Below, piece by piece: positions 25,779 through 33,921 of a stretch of DNA of 64,000 nucleotides. The DNA is from VXRJ01 sp964636705 (lineage in GTDB: Bacteria > Acidobacteriota > Vicinamibacteria > Vicinamibacterales > UBA8438). Within the stretch, counting starts at the first letter, position 1. The number at the start of each line of letters is the position of its first letter. The position numbers were made by a program, and so were the translations under genes. The DNA is taken from positions 19,604-83,603 of the forward strand of contig CAZWUJ010000014.1 of the NCBI GenBank assembly GCA_964636705.1, read 5' to 3'. Below the pieces are notes generated by a model. That model ran no database searches. It saw only the letters and a list, made by a program, of their open reading frames with translations, and had not been told where the DNA came from.

Positions 25779-25931
25779 AGTCCGTGCAGCCTAGCGCCTA
25801 CGACACGGGGCCGCAACCACCGAGCAGTGGACGTGGGACCGTCAGCAACGCCGTGTCAGCAGGATCTCGCCGCCACCGCGGAAACAGGTAGGCTTGCTGC
25901 ATCCGGTTCCCACGGCCAAGGAGGCAGCGCC

Positions 25932-26805
25932 ATGCGAGGGGTGAAAGAGTGGACCGCAGCGGTTGCAGCATCGGCATGCCTGGTGGCCGTTCCGGCCGCC
26001 GCGCAGTACGGGGCCCCGGCGGACGGCGAGTGGCGCACCTACGCCGGCGACGCCGGAAGCACGAAGTACTCCCCGTTGGACCAGATCACGGCGGACAACG
26101 TCGCGGACCTGGAGGCACTGTGGCACTGGCGCTCCGTAGACACCCACCTGGTCCACTCGACGCCCGCCGGTGATTCGCTGATCGCGGCCGACCGGCTGTT
26201 CGACATCCTGCAGGAAGAGGAGCCGGACCGCTGGACGGCGTGGGACGGCCGGACGCAGCGGCGCTCCCGCCCCTCCATCACGTCGCTGGTGGCGACTCCG
26301 CTCATGGTGGACGGGATCCTCTACCTGAGCACGCCGCTCTACCGGGCGGCGGCCATCGATGCCCGCACCGGGGAAACGCTGTGGGTGCACGATCCGCGCG
26401 CCTACGAGTCGGGGACACCGGCCGTGGCCGAATGGCGCCATCGCGGCGTGGCGTACTGGGAGAACGACGGCGAGGCACGCATCGTGTGGGGCACCGGGGA
26501 CGGCTACCTGGTGGCGGTAGATGCGAAGACCGGCCTGCCCGACCCCGAGTTCGGCGACAACGGGCGCGTGGACCTGACGGTGGGTGTCCCGCACTCGGAG
26601 CGCGGCCTGCCGCTCTGGAAGCCGCCGTATACCCGGATGACGGCGATCGACATGAACACGGGGGAGCATGCCTGGATGATCCCAACCGGTAACGGCGACC
26701 GCATCCGCAATCACCCGATGCTGTGCGACCTCGACCTGCCGCCGGTCGGCGAAGACGGCGGGCGCAGAGGTGCCGGGGCTGATCGTGTTCCGGCTGCCGG
26801 ACTGA
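25932..26805 (+). pseudogene. PQQ-dependent dehydrogenase with internal deletions
   Basis: The start is intact: GGAGG ribosome-binding site, ATG 25932, signal peptide (VAASACLVAVPAAAQ) and the usual opening GEWRTYAGDAGSTKYSPLDQ. Blades continue to GDNGRVDLTVG. Then VPHSERG runs straight into LPLWKPPYTRMTAIDMNTGE, skipping roughly 300 residues present in the paralogues at 1-1699 and 43071-45218. A second deletion after LPPVGEDGG shifts frame; the true C-terminus (LIVFRLPD and stop) is found in another frame ending at 26805. The propeller cannot close, so this is a pseudogene. Reading on in the original frame would overlap the convergent gene. Confidence 0.82.
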
Positions 26806-26821
26806 GCCCGCCGCATGCCGG

Positions 26822-28042
26822 TCAGCGCAACGGCACGTCCGGGAATCCTTCGTCGCCCGGCTCGAGCTGCACGCCGTAGGCGTTGAGCGACATCGACGTC
26901 GCCCGGTAGGAGCTGGGCGTGTAGACGGCGCTCATCGCCTCGACCAGATCGTACTCCGCCGTGAGGGCGCGCCAGGTCTCATCGGAAACGACTGCATTCT
27001 GGTACAGCTCGTCGACGACCCGCAGCAACATCGCTTCGCGGCCGCCGGCGCCCGGCGCGTCCGGACCGAGAGCCACCGCGCGGGGGTCGACGCCATGGTC
27101 GCGCGCGCGACCAACCGTGCCGACGTGCTTGGCCCACTCGTACACCGCCTGACAGTTCCATCCGATGCGGAGGATCAGGATCTCTCGATCGTGGGGCGTG
27201 AGCGGCGAGACGCGGTTGATGTAGCCCGCCCGGGGGCTGCGCGCCTCGGCCAGCGCGGAGTGCCTCGCGAACGTCCGGCCGACTGCAATCCCCGGCCCGT
27301 CGAGCGGCTCGACGCGGGCCGCGGTCAGCCGGGGCTCGCGTTCGGGAACCGAGATCCGGTACGGGACGTCGGCAGGGAACCGGTCCGGGGTGTCGTCATC
27401 CGGCTGGACGCCGAACGAGTTGTAGATCATCGATAGCACGATGAAGTGGTTCGCAGTCTCGACCGCGTCGATCAGGTTGTGCTCGCTGTAGCGTGCGGCC
27501 AGGGCGCTCCAGGTGGCGTCGGCCACCGACGAGTTCAGATACAACTGGTCGGCCAGTTGCAACAGCGTTCGTTCGAACGAATCCCACCCGGCCGCGTCCG
27601 GCCCCTCCGCGATGCGGCGGATCTCGTCGTCCGCCATCCCGGCGTCGCGCGCGCGTGCGGCGTTCGTAGCCCAGATCGGCTGGTTGCCGCACAGCCAGGC
27701 GGCCCGCAGGATCAACAGCGACCGGTGGCGCGGCGAAAGCGTCGACTCGTCAGTGAGATACACGGTGAACGGCATCAGGCCTTCGACGATGGTCGGAACG
27801 TTGAGCAGCGTGTGGAGCTGATTGTCGGCCCGGCCGTCGCCGGCATACCTCTCGACAAGGCGGCGATGCTCGTCCGTCCACTGCGACTCCGGGAGCGGGG
27901 CGACCCGCGGCGCCGAGAGGCCGACCGGTTGCCTATCGGCGGGTGGCGGGTCGGGCAGCGCCTGGGCCATTGCCGGACTGGCGCCGAGCAGAGCGAACAG
28001 GGCCGCGCCGGCCACCGTGATGCGAAGCATCCTCTTCCTCAT
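26822..28042 (-). CDS. Exported protein with two carboxymuconolactone-decarboxylase domains
   Basis: About 406 residues with a signal peptide ending SPAMAQ. Two tandem CMD/AhpD-like domains: the first near residues 85-200 (LSPRHRSLLILRAAWLCGNQPIWATNAARARDAGM region), the second near 280-395 (LTPHDREILILRIGWNCQAVYEWAKH). In each, a single Cys sits where AhpD has its C-x-x-C pair, and EWxxH-like His/Glu residues follow. A redox CXXC mechanism is therefore unlikely; a decarboxylase or lactonase-like role on aromatic breakdown products is possible. Duplicated, secreted CMD proteins are frequent in these genomes, with function unknown. Confidence 0.82.
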   Translation of the reverse strand: MRKRMLRITVAGAALFALLGASPAMAQALPDPPPADRQPVGLSAPRVAPLPESQWTDEHRRLVERYAGDGRADNQLHTLLNVPTIVEGLMPFTVYLTDESTLSPRHRSLLILRAAWLCGNQPIWATNAARARDAGMADDEIRRIAEGPDAAGWDSFERTLLQLADQLYLNSSVADATWSALAARYSEHNLIDAVETANHFIVLSMIYNSFGVQPDDDTPDRFPADVPYRISVPEREPRLTAARVEPLDGPGIAVGRTFARHSALAEARSPRAGYINRVSPLTPHDREILILRIGWNCQAVYEWAKHVGTVGRARDHGVDPRAVALGPDAPGAGGREAMLLRVVDELYQNAVVSDETWRALTAEYDLVEAMSAVYTPSSYRATSMSLNAYGVQLEPGDEGFPDVPLR

Positions 28043-28122
28043 GACTACGCCTCCCTCGGGACGAACGCGAGGAACCTCCGGGAGGCCTCAGAATGACAGA
28101 ACTGCCCTCCCGAGTCGAGGTT

Positions 28123-29679
28123 TCAGGACGGGCGTCGGGCTCCGTATGCACGCAACCCTTTCCAGATGCTGTAGCACAGCGCCAGCAACAAGAGGGCGAA
28201 CGGGAAGCCGGTGGCGAGCGCCGCGGTTTGCAGCGCCACGAGCCCGCCGCCGAGCAGCAGCGCAATGGCGACGATGCCTTCGAACGCGCACCAGAAGACC
28301 CGCTGAGCGACCGGCGCGTCGAGCTTGCCGCCGGCGGTGATGGTGTCGATGACCAATGAGCCGGAGTCCGAGGAGGTGACGAAGAAGACAATCACGAGGA
28401 CGAGACCGACGACCGACGTGAGTCCGCTAAACGGCAGCACTTCCAGCATCCGGAACAGTGCCAGTTCCGGCTGTTGCGCCTGTACCGCCTCGACCGCGCC
28501 GACTTGGCCCGCGTCGAGATAGTGCGACAGCGCGGTCGCCCCGAAGACGTGCATCCAGAGCGCGGAGACCAGCACCGGCATGACCAGCATGCAGCCGACC
28601 AAGGCGCGCACCGTGCGTCCCCGCGATACCCGCGCGATGAACATTCCGACGAAGGGCGTCCACGAGAGCCACCACGCCCAGAAAAAGGTGGTCCATCCGT
28701 GCAGGAAGTCGACGTCATCCCGACCGACCCAGGAGCTCAGCGGTCCGATCGCGACGGCGTAGTGGCCGAGGCTGGCGACGAACCCGGAGAGCAAGTCGAG
28801 GGTGGGGCCGACGGCAAGCACAAAGGCGAGCAGCACCACCGCCAAGACCAGATTGGCTTGGCTCAGGCGCTTGATGCCCCGGTCCATCCCTGCAACCACC
28901 GAGGCCATGGCGATGGCCGTGATACCGATGATCAACAGGATCTTCGTGGTATCCGTGTCCGGTACGCCAAACAGGTGGGCCAGCCCGGCCGCCGTCTGCT
29001 CGGTTCCCAGGCCTAGCGACGTCGCCAACCCGAAAAGCGTGGCGAATACGGCGAGCAGGTCGATGACGTGACCGAACCGGCCCCACACCGCTTCGCCCAG
29101 AATCGGATAGAACCCCGACCGCAACGTCAGCGGCAATCCGAGGTTGTACGCCGCGAAGGCGAGCGCGAGGGCGACTACCGCGAACATCGCCCACGCATGC
29201 ACGCCCCAATGGAAGATCGCGGAGGCGACTGCGAACCGGTGCGCGGCCGCGCTGTCCGCCGGATCGAGGCCGAGTGGCGGATTCAGGAAATGGTCGAGCG
29301 GTTCGGCCACGCCGAAGAACATCAGTCCGATGCCAATGCCGGCCGCGAACAGCATGGCGAACCATGACCAGGCGGAGTAGTCGGGTCTGGCGTCGGGGCC
29401 GCCCAGGCGGATGCCGCCGAGCGGCGTCACCAGCAGCATCAGGCAGAAGAACACGACGGTGTTCGCGGCGCCCATGAACACCCAGTCCAGCGTTGACGTC
29501 AGCCAGGTGTAGAGAGCACTGAACGCTCCGGCAGCCGCGTCCCGGAACGCCATCACCCCGGCGACGAACGCGATCACCGTGAGGCTGGACACGGCGAAGA
29601 CCGGATGGTGGACGTCGAGACCGAGGAACTGAACGTTGTCCTGCCCGAGCTCGTAGGTCGTCCGCCCGGCGGTGGCCAT
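28123..29679 (-). CDS. BCCT family transporter (betaine/choline/carnitine type)
   Basis: About 518 residues, 12 predicted helices. The Gly-rich helix AAGIGIGLMFFGVAEP and the family signature WTTFFWAWWLSWTPFVGMFIARVSRGRT (Trp-box helix) are diagnostic of BCCT transporters. The run GIGIG in helix 3 corresponds to the G-M-G-I-G region; Met replaced by Ile-Gly is usual for Na+- or H+-dependent members. The C-terminal osmosensory extension is short. It would take up a quaternary ammonium compound. Its start is 8 bp after the stop of an exported hypothetical gene, so the two are probably one transcript. Confidence 0.9.
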   Translation of the reverse strand: MATAGRTTYELGQDNVQFLGLDVHHPVFAVSSLTVIAFVAGVMAFRDAAAGAFSALYTWLTSTLDWVFMGAANTVVFFCLMLLVTPLGGIRLGGPDARPDYSAWSWFAMLFAAGIGIGLMFFGVAEPLDHFLNPPLGLDPADSAAAHRFAVASAIFHWGVHAWAMFAVVALALAFAAYNLGLPLTLRSGFYPILGEAVWGRFGHVIDLLAVFATLFGLATSLGLGTEQTAAGLAHLFGVPDTDTTKILLIIGITAIAMASVVAGMDRGIKRLSQANLVLAVVLLAFVLAVGPTLDLLSGFVASLGHYAVAIGPLSSWVGRDDVDFLHGWTTFFWAWWLSWTPFVGMFIARVSRGRTVRALVGCMLVMPVLVSALWMHVFGATALSHYLDAGQVGAVEAVQAQQPELALFRMLEVLPFSGLTSVVGLVLVIVFFVTSSDSGSLVIDTITAGGKLDAPVAQRVFWCAFEGIVAIALLLGGGLVALQTAALATGFPFALLLLALCYSIWKGLRAYGARRPS

Positions 29680-29687
29680 CCGCTGGC

Positions 29688-30797
29688 TCAGGGCACGGGC
29701 GGCGGCGCCAAGCTCCAGGTGCTCTTCGGGGCGCGACGCTCGACCTGCCGCCGGACGTGCTCCAGGTAGCCGCGGACGGCATCACGCGAACGGCCTCTGA
29801 TGATCGGCCGCAGGAAGAACCCCTTGAAGCCAGTCATACCGTCGTTGCGTGACCGCGTGATCGAAACGAGGGCCGAGCCGGACCGGCCGGACTGCGGTGG
29901 GCGATCGGTCACGAAGCGCAATTCGAGCGTCGTGTGGAAGTAGTGGCTCGCGTACAGCTGCTTGATGGCGATGGCATATGTCTCGCCGGTCAGCGCGCCG
30001 TTAGCCAGCGGGTAGATCGTGACGTGGTTCACCCGGATCGTCTGCTTGAGGCCGAAGTCGGCCACCGTCCAGTAGAAGAACTCGTCGGCCCCTGCGGGAA
30101 GACCCAGCGGGTAGTGCTCCAGGTACGTGAGCAAGGCAGGCACGGAATTGGGTAGTGGATCGCGGTTGGTGAGCAGGCCGCGGAACTGTTCGGCCACCGG
30201 CATCGGCGTGTCGCTGTCGGCGTAGGATCCAAGGGCTCCGTTACCTTCCGCCCGGTACGCCAGGAGTAGATCGAGAATCATCTCCCGGGCGATCTGGTTG
30301 GCCTGTTCGGCGGCGGTTGGCGATCTCCAGTCGACCTCGTTCCGGAATCGCTTCATCGCGTCCGACGAGAGCTTCAGCTCGCAGTCGCCGGGGCGGCAGT
30401 GAGGCAACGACTCGAGGTCCACCTCCGGCAGCGTCAGCCCCTGCAGATCCTCGATCCGCGGGAGGTTGCTGAATCGGCCAATCTGCGGAATGCCCGGGCC
30501 GCTTTCAAATGCTTCGATGTCGCGGAAGCGGTCGACGAATTCGGCGGCAGGCACATCAAGGTAGACAACACCGATGTGGGCAAGCTCCTGACGGGCTCTG
30601 GTATCGAGGGTGCTGATCACCACCGCGCCATCGTCCAGCGCCCGCAGGTCGTCGTCCGAGAAATCCACCTGGTCGGCCACCAGGTGCTTCAGAGTCGACT
30701 CCGACTGTGCGGCGAGCGAGATGAAGGCGCTGGCGACGATCAGGCAGGCAGCCCAGGCGAAAGGCGACCGAGCCGTCCACGAGAGCAGATGGCGCAT
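29688..30797 (-). CDS. Exported hypothetical protein
   Basis: About 369 residues from the ATG at 30797 (another in-frame ATG at 30851 adds 18 residues). The N-terminus contains one hydrophobic segment (FAWAACLIVASAFISLAAQ). No known domain is recognisable. Features: SLPHCRPGDCELKLSSDAMKRF mid-protein, which recurs in hypothetical proteins of this group, and a C-terminal half with strand-rich text (TIRVNHVTIYPL; YFHTTLELRFV). It precedes the BCCT transporter by 8 bp. A function tied to transport is possible only by context. Confidence 0.7.
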   Translation of the reverse strand: MRHLLSWTARSPFAWAACLIVASAFISLAAQSESTLKHLVADQVDFSDDDLRALDDGAVVISTLDTRARQELAHIGVVYLDVPAAEFVDRFRDIEAFESGPGIPQIGRFSNLPRIEDLQGLTLPEVDLESLPHCRPGDCELKLSSDAMKRFRNEVDWRSPTAAEQANQIAREMILDLLLAYRAEGNGALGSYADSDTPMPVAEQFRGLLTNRDPLPNSVPALLTYLEHYPLGLPAGADEFFYWTVADFGLKQTIRVNHVTIYPLANGALTGETYAIAIKQLYASHYFHTTLELRFVTDRPPQSGRSGSALVSITRSRNDGMTGFKGFFLRPIIRGRSRDAVRGYLEHVRRQVERRAPKSTWSLAPPPVP

Positions 30798-30914
30798 CGC
30801 GCCAGGTTGGCTTGAAACGCCAGATGCGGAAGATGTCGGCAACGAGCCCATCGCAAAACCCAGGTCGACGCTATGGAGTCTATCGGCCTGTGATCCCCCA
30901 CTCGACAGACGCCG

Positions 30915-31922
30915 TCATCGCTCAGAGTACTGCGTGATGTGCTCGACGAGCAGCGACGACATCACCTCCGGCGCGAGGTCGGGAATCCAGTGGTTCACGC
31001 CTTCCAGAACCTCGAACCGGTACGGCCCCTCGACATACTCCTCAGTGAGCACGGCGCCGTCGATGCAGAGCGCCGTGTCCCCGTCGCTCCAGGTGAACAT
31101 CGTCGGCACGGTGATGCTGCCGGTGGCTGGGCCCTCCAGCCGGCGGTCAGCCACGTTCGCGCGGTACCAATTGAGGGCGGCGCCGAGTGCCGCTTTCGAT
31201 CCGAGCACGCGCACGTAATCGTCGATCGCCTCATCGTCGATGCCGGCAAAAATGGCACGCAACCCCGCGCTGTCGTCGGCAAGAAAGGCGTCTTCCGAGT
31301 CCGGCTGCACAAACACGTCGAAGTACGCGGACGCCTCTACCTGGCACGACTCCGGATCGGTCAGTACCACGGCGAAGGCGTCGGGGTGGGGGACTGAGAC
31401 GGGATTCGCGGTGATCACGCGATCCGGCGCAACCGCTGCAATGACCCAGGCGACGACGGCGCCCCAGTCGTGGCCGACGATGTGAAACCGGTCGGCGCCG
31501 ATGGCGTCGGCGAGGCCGAGCATGTCCTCGACCAGAAGCGGCAGCGCGTAGTCCTCGATGTCCGCCGGGCGCGCGCCCGGCGAATAGCCGCGCTGGTTGG
31601 GCGCCACCACACGGAAGCCTGCGGCGGCGAGCGCGCGGATCTGGTGGCGCCACTCGTAGGACGTCTGCGGGAAGCCGTGGAGCAGGATCACGACCTCTCC
31701 GCCATCCGGACCGGCCATCCGGACGTCGAACGTGAAATCGCCGGCGCCGATCTGCGTCTGCGCGATGTCGCCAGCGGGCTCACCCATGTCCCCGGCCGCG
31801 CCGGAAGCCGCCGTACCGTCCGTCTGGATAGGCGGTTCCACATCATCCGCCGATCCGCACGACGCGGCCAGCGCGCTCAGGACGCATGCCGCCGCCGTTC
31901 TCACCACGCGTCGTCTGACCAT
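30915..31922 (-). CDS. Alpha/beta hydrolase lipoprotein (epoxide-hydrolase-like)
   Basis: About 335 residues. N-terminal lipobox ALAASC. Hydrolase motifs: VVILLHGFPQTSYEW (HGFP oxyanion-hole loop), VVAPNQRGYSPG, and FHIVGHDWGAVVAWV, where Asp is the nucleophile, as in soluble epoxide hydrolases and haloalkane dehalogenases rather than a Ser. The C-terminal His is in EGVNHWIPDLAPE. An N-terminal spacer (GTAASGAAGDMGEPA) links the lipid anchor to the catalytic domain. It is predicted to be periplasmic or outer-membrane-tethered. Epoxide hydrolase is more likely than dehalogenase, but the substrate is unproven. Confidence 0.85.
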   Translation of the reverse strand: MVRRRVVRTAAACVLSALAASCGSADDVEPPIQTDGTAASGAAGDMGEPAGDIAQTQIGAGDFTFDVRMAGPDGGEVVILLHGFPQTSYEWRHQIRALAAAGFRVVAPNQRGYSPGARPADIEDYALPLLVEDMLGLADAIGADRFHIVGHDWGAVVAWVIAAVAPDRVITANPVSVPHPDAFAVVLTDPESCQVEASAYFDVFVQPDSEDAFLADDSAGLRAIFAGIDDEAIDDYVRVLGSKAALGAALNWYRANVADRRLEGPATGSITVPTMFTWSDGDTALCIDGAVLTEEYVEGPYRFEVLEGVNHWIPDLAPEVMSSLLVEHITQYSER

Positions 31923-32099
31923 CTGTTTCCTCCCGCTACCGGCCCTTCAGGAGCCGGGAGTCCAATTGCATCACCTCAGGGACTACACTGCAACCGCTGA
32001 TGAACGAGACGCCCGTCCCGGGACGCCGAGTAGCGTAAGATCAAGCGATCACAGGAAAGACTAGCCACCCGCAGGGTGGGTTCCCGCAAGGAGGCCGGC

Positions 32100-32963
32100 A
32101 TGTGTGATGTGAGAACCGATACCGACACCACCAAGTACCTGCGCGCGAAGGGGCTTACGCGACGGGAGTTCGGGGCCGTATCGGCCGGCGCCGGCCTCGC
32201 GTTCCTGCTGCCCCGGCCCGCCAACGCCCAGGACGTCACCGAGTCCGAGATCGACGTCACGACTCCCGACGGCACGTGCGACAGCTACTTCGTGCACCCG
32301 TCCAGCGGAGCCCATCCCGGCGTCCTGATCTGGCCCGACGCCTTCGGCCTGCGGCCCGCGATGCGGCAGATGGCCAAGCGGCTCGCGGAATCGAGCTACT
32401 CGGTCCTGGTGGTCAACCAGTACTACCGGACGCAACGGGCGCCCATCGTCGATTCCACGGACTTCGGCGCCGTGCGGGAAACGCTCATGCCGCTTATGGG
32501 AACCCTGAACGCGGATACTCATGTGCGGGATGCGAGGGCGTTCGTGGACTTCCTCGACAGCCAGTCGTCGGTAGACAGCAACCGGAAGATGGGGACGATG
32601 GGCTACTGCATGGGCGGTCCCATCACCATGCGCACGGCAGCCGCGTTGCCTGGCCGCATCGGCGCCGGCGCTTCATTCCACGGTGGCGGCCTCGTGACCG
32701 ACCAGCCGAACAGCCCGCACCTGCTCGTGCCGGAGATGACGGCCCACTACCTGTTCGCGATCGCCGAGAACGACGACGAGAACCAGCCCGAGGCCAAGGA
32801 CGTTCTGCGTGACGCCTTCGAGTCGGCGGGCCTGCCGGCAGAAATCGAAGTGTACGAGGACGCGCTTCACGGGTGGTGCCCGCCCGATACGCAGGTCTAC
32901 CACGAGGCTCAGGCGGAACGGGCGTGGAGCCGTTTGCTCGCCCTGTTCGAACGCGCCCTCTGA
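32100..32963 (+). CDS. Dienelactone hydrolase family protein, Tat-like signal
   Basis: About 287 residues. GGAGG lies 6 nt before the ATG at 32100. The N-terminus has a twin-arginine-like signal (LTRREFGAVSAGAGLAFLL). The hydrolase core has the nucleophile elbow MGYCMGGPITM with Cys, as in clc-type dienelactone hydrolase. The remaining triad is probably Asp in AENDDENQP and His in YEDALHGWCPP. It would open lactones from aromatic ring cleavage, or act as a general carboxyl esterase. It is exported, which is unusual for classical cytoplasmic dienelactone hydrolases but common in this group. Confidence 0.85.
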   Translation: MCDVRTDTDTTKYLRAKGLTRREFGAVSAGAGLAFLLPRPANAQDVTESEIDVTTPDGTCDSYFVHPSSGAHPGVLIWPDAFGLRPAMRQMAKRLAESSYSVLVVNQYYRTQRAPIVDSTDFGAVRETLMPLMGTLNADTHVRDARAFVDFLDSQSSVDSNRKMGTMGYCMGGPITMRTAAALPGRIGAGASFHGGGLVTDQPNSPHLLVPEMTAHYLFAIAENDDENQPEAKDVLRDAFESAGLPAEIEVYEDALHGWCPPDTQVYHEAQAERAWSRLLALFERAL

Positions 32964-33044
32964 TAGCCCCGAAGCTCGGACGCCGGCCACGATCGGCCGC
33001 CGATCCGGTTGTATCCGGCGCCTGAGCCCTAAGCCACGGCTGGC

Positions 33045-33179
33045 GCGGCCGGCCCGTACGTGCAACCGGCCTCCCTTGCGCGCGAAGATCGGGACCCAGA
33101 ATGCGGCGAGGCCCACGAATCCGGTTGCGCTGTGCGCTACGACGAGGACGTCCAGCAGCAAGACCGCGATGGCGGTCAT
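33045..33179 (-). pseudogene. Truncated DUF2306-like membrane protein
   Basis: Starts with ATG at 33179 overlapping the PadR stop (ATGA). It reads MTAIAVLLLDVLVVAHSATG and then AAFWVPIFARKGGRLHVRAG, the characteristic first helix and HVRAG motif of DUF2306-type four-helix proteins. After about 45 codons the similarity stops and the frame runs antisense into the dienelactone hydrolase gene. A deletion has removed the rest (normally over 150 residues). The coupling suggests it was the target gene of the PadR regulator. Confidence 0.6.
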
Positions 33180-33793
33180 GACGGATCCTTTCGATGTAAG
33201 GAGGTTGCGGCCCGGGTTGCAATCTTCGCGCCGCGCGTGGCGGCAAGACGCCGGTCGATGGCGGCGAGCGTTTCGTCGCACCAGGCCACCTTCGAACCGA
33301 TGGAGTGAATACCCATCCGGAGCGCCGCGAAGCGGTGGAAGCCGCCGTCGCTATAGCGCTCCGGGGCATCGCCGTACGTCGTGGTCACTTCCCGCTCGAC
33401 CGTCTGGAGTTCCGCCAGCCAGCGGGACAGACGGTCGCGGAGAGCCGCCATGAACGCGCGGGTCTCGTGGATGTCTCCGATCGCATCCATGAAATAGAGC
33501 TGGGCGAGGTACGCGAAACGCTCCGTGCCGACCGTGGGGTCAGTGTGCAACCAGCGCAGCAGTTCCTCCCGCCCGCCATCCGTCAGCGAATAGACCTTGC
33601 GGTTCGGTCCCTTCGGGGACGCCTCGACCCGGCTTTGGAGCAGGCCGCGTTGTTCGAGTCGATTCAGCGTGGGATAGATCTGGCTCAACTCGGCGGACCA
33701 GAAATGCCGGGCATGCTGACGGAACGTGTTCTTGAGGTCGTACCCGCTGGCTGGGTCGCGAAGGAGGCCGAGGAGAATGTGGTCGAGACTCAT
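33176..33793 (-). CDS. PadR family transcriptional regulator
   Basis: About 205 residues. The N-terminal winged helix starts MSLDHILLGLLRDPASGYDL and continues WSAELSQIYPTLNRLEQRGLL (recognition helix) and KVYSLTDGGREELLRWL (wing), the standard PadR pattern. The C-terminal half (residues 100-190) is a helical dimerisation domain (Vir_act_alpha_C-like: RAFMAALRDRLSRWLAELQ). PadR proteins repress membrane or detoxification genes and respond to small aromatics. A perfect inverted repeat lies 3 bp upstream of the start (autoregulation likely). It is coupled to a truncated membrane gene downstream. Confidence 0.9.
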   Translation of the reverse strand: MSLDHILLGLLRDPASGYDLKNTFRQHARHFWSAELSQIYPTLNRLEQRGLLQSRVEASPKGPNRKVYSLTDGGREELLRWLHTDPTVGTERFAYLAQLYFMDAIGDIHETRAFMAALRDRLSRWLAELQTVEREVTTTYGDAPERYSDGGFHRFAALRMGIHSIGSKVAWCDETLAAIDRRLAATRGAKIATRAATSLHRKDPS

Positions 33794-33795
33794 GT

Positions 33796-33841
33796 TGCTA
33801 TATCAATGTCGATATAGCAGCTATACAAATATAGATATAGC
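33796..33841 (-). promoter_or_regulatory. Palindromic operator of padR
   Basis: Perfect 9-bp inverted repeat TGCTATATC (33796-33804) and GATATAGCA (33811-33819) with a 6-nt spacer, followed by a second, imperfect one, GCTATA (33820-33825) and TATAGC (33836-33841). The patch is AT-rich in a GC-rich background and ends 3 bp from the PadR start codon. It probably overlaps the -10 element (TATAGC/TATATC) and mediates autorepression. The repeats are seen directly; binding is inferred. Confidence 0.7.
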
Positions 33842-33921
33842 CTGTCAAGCCCTCCACGCATTCCGTGCAGAGGGCCGTGGACCGGGCTGGCTCTCCGACG
33901 CCAGCTCTCCCGCAGGGGGAT

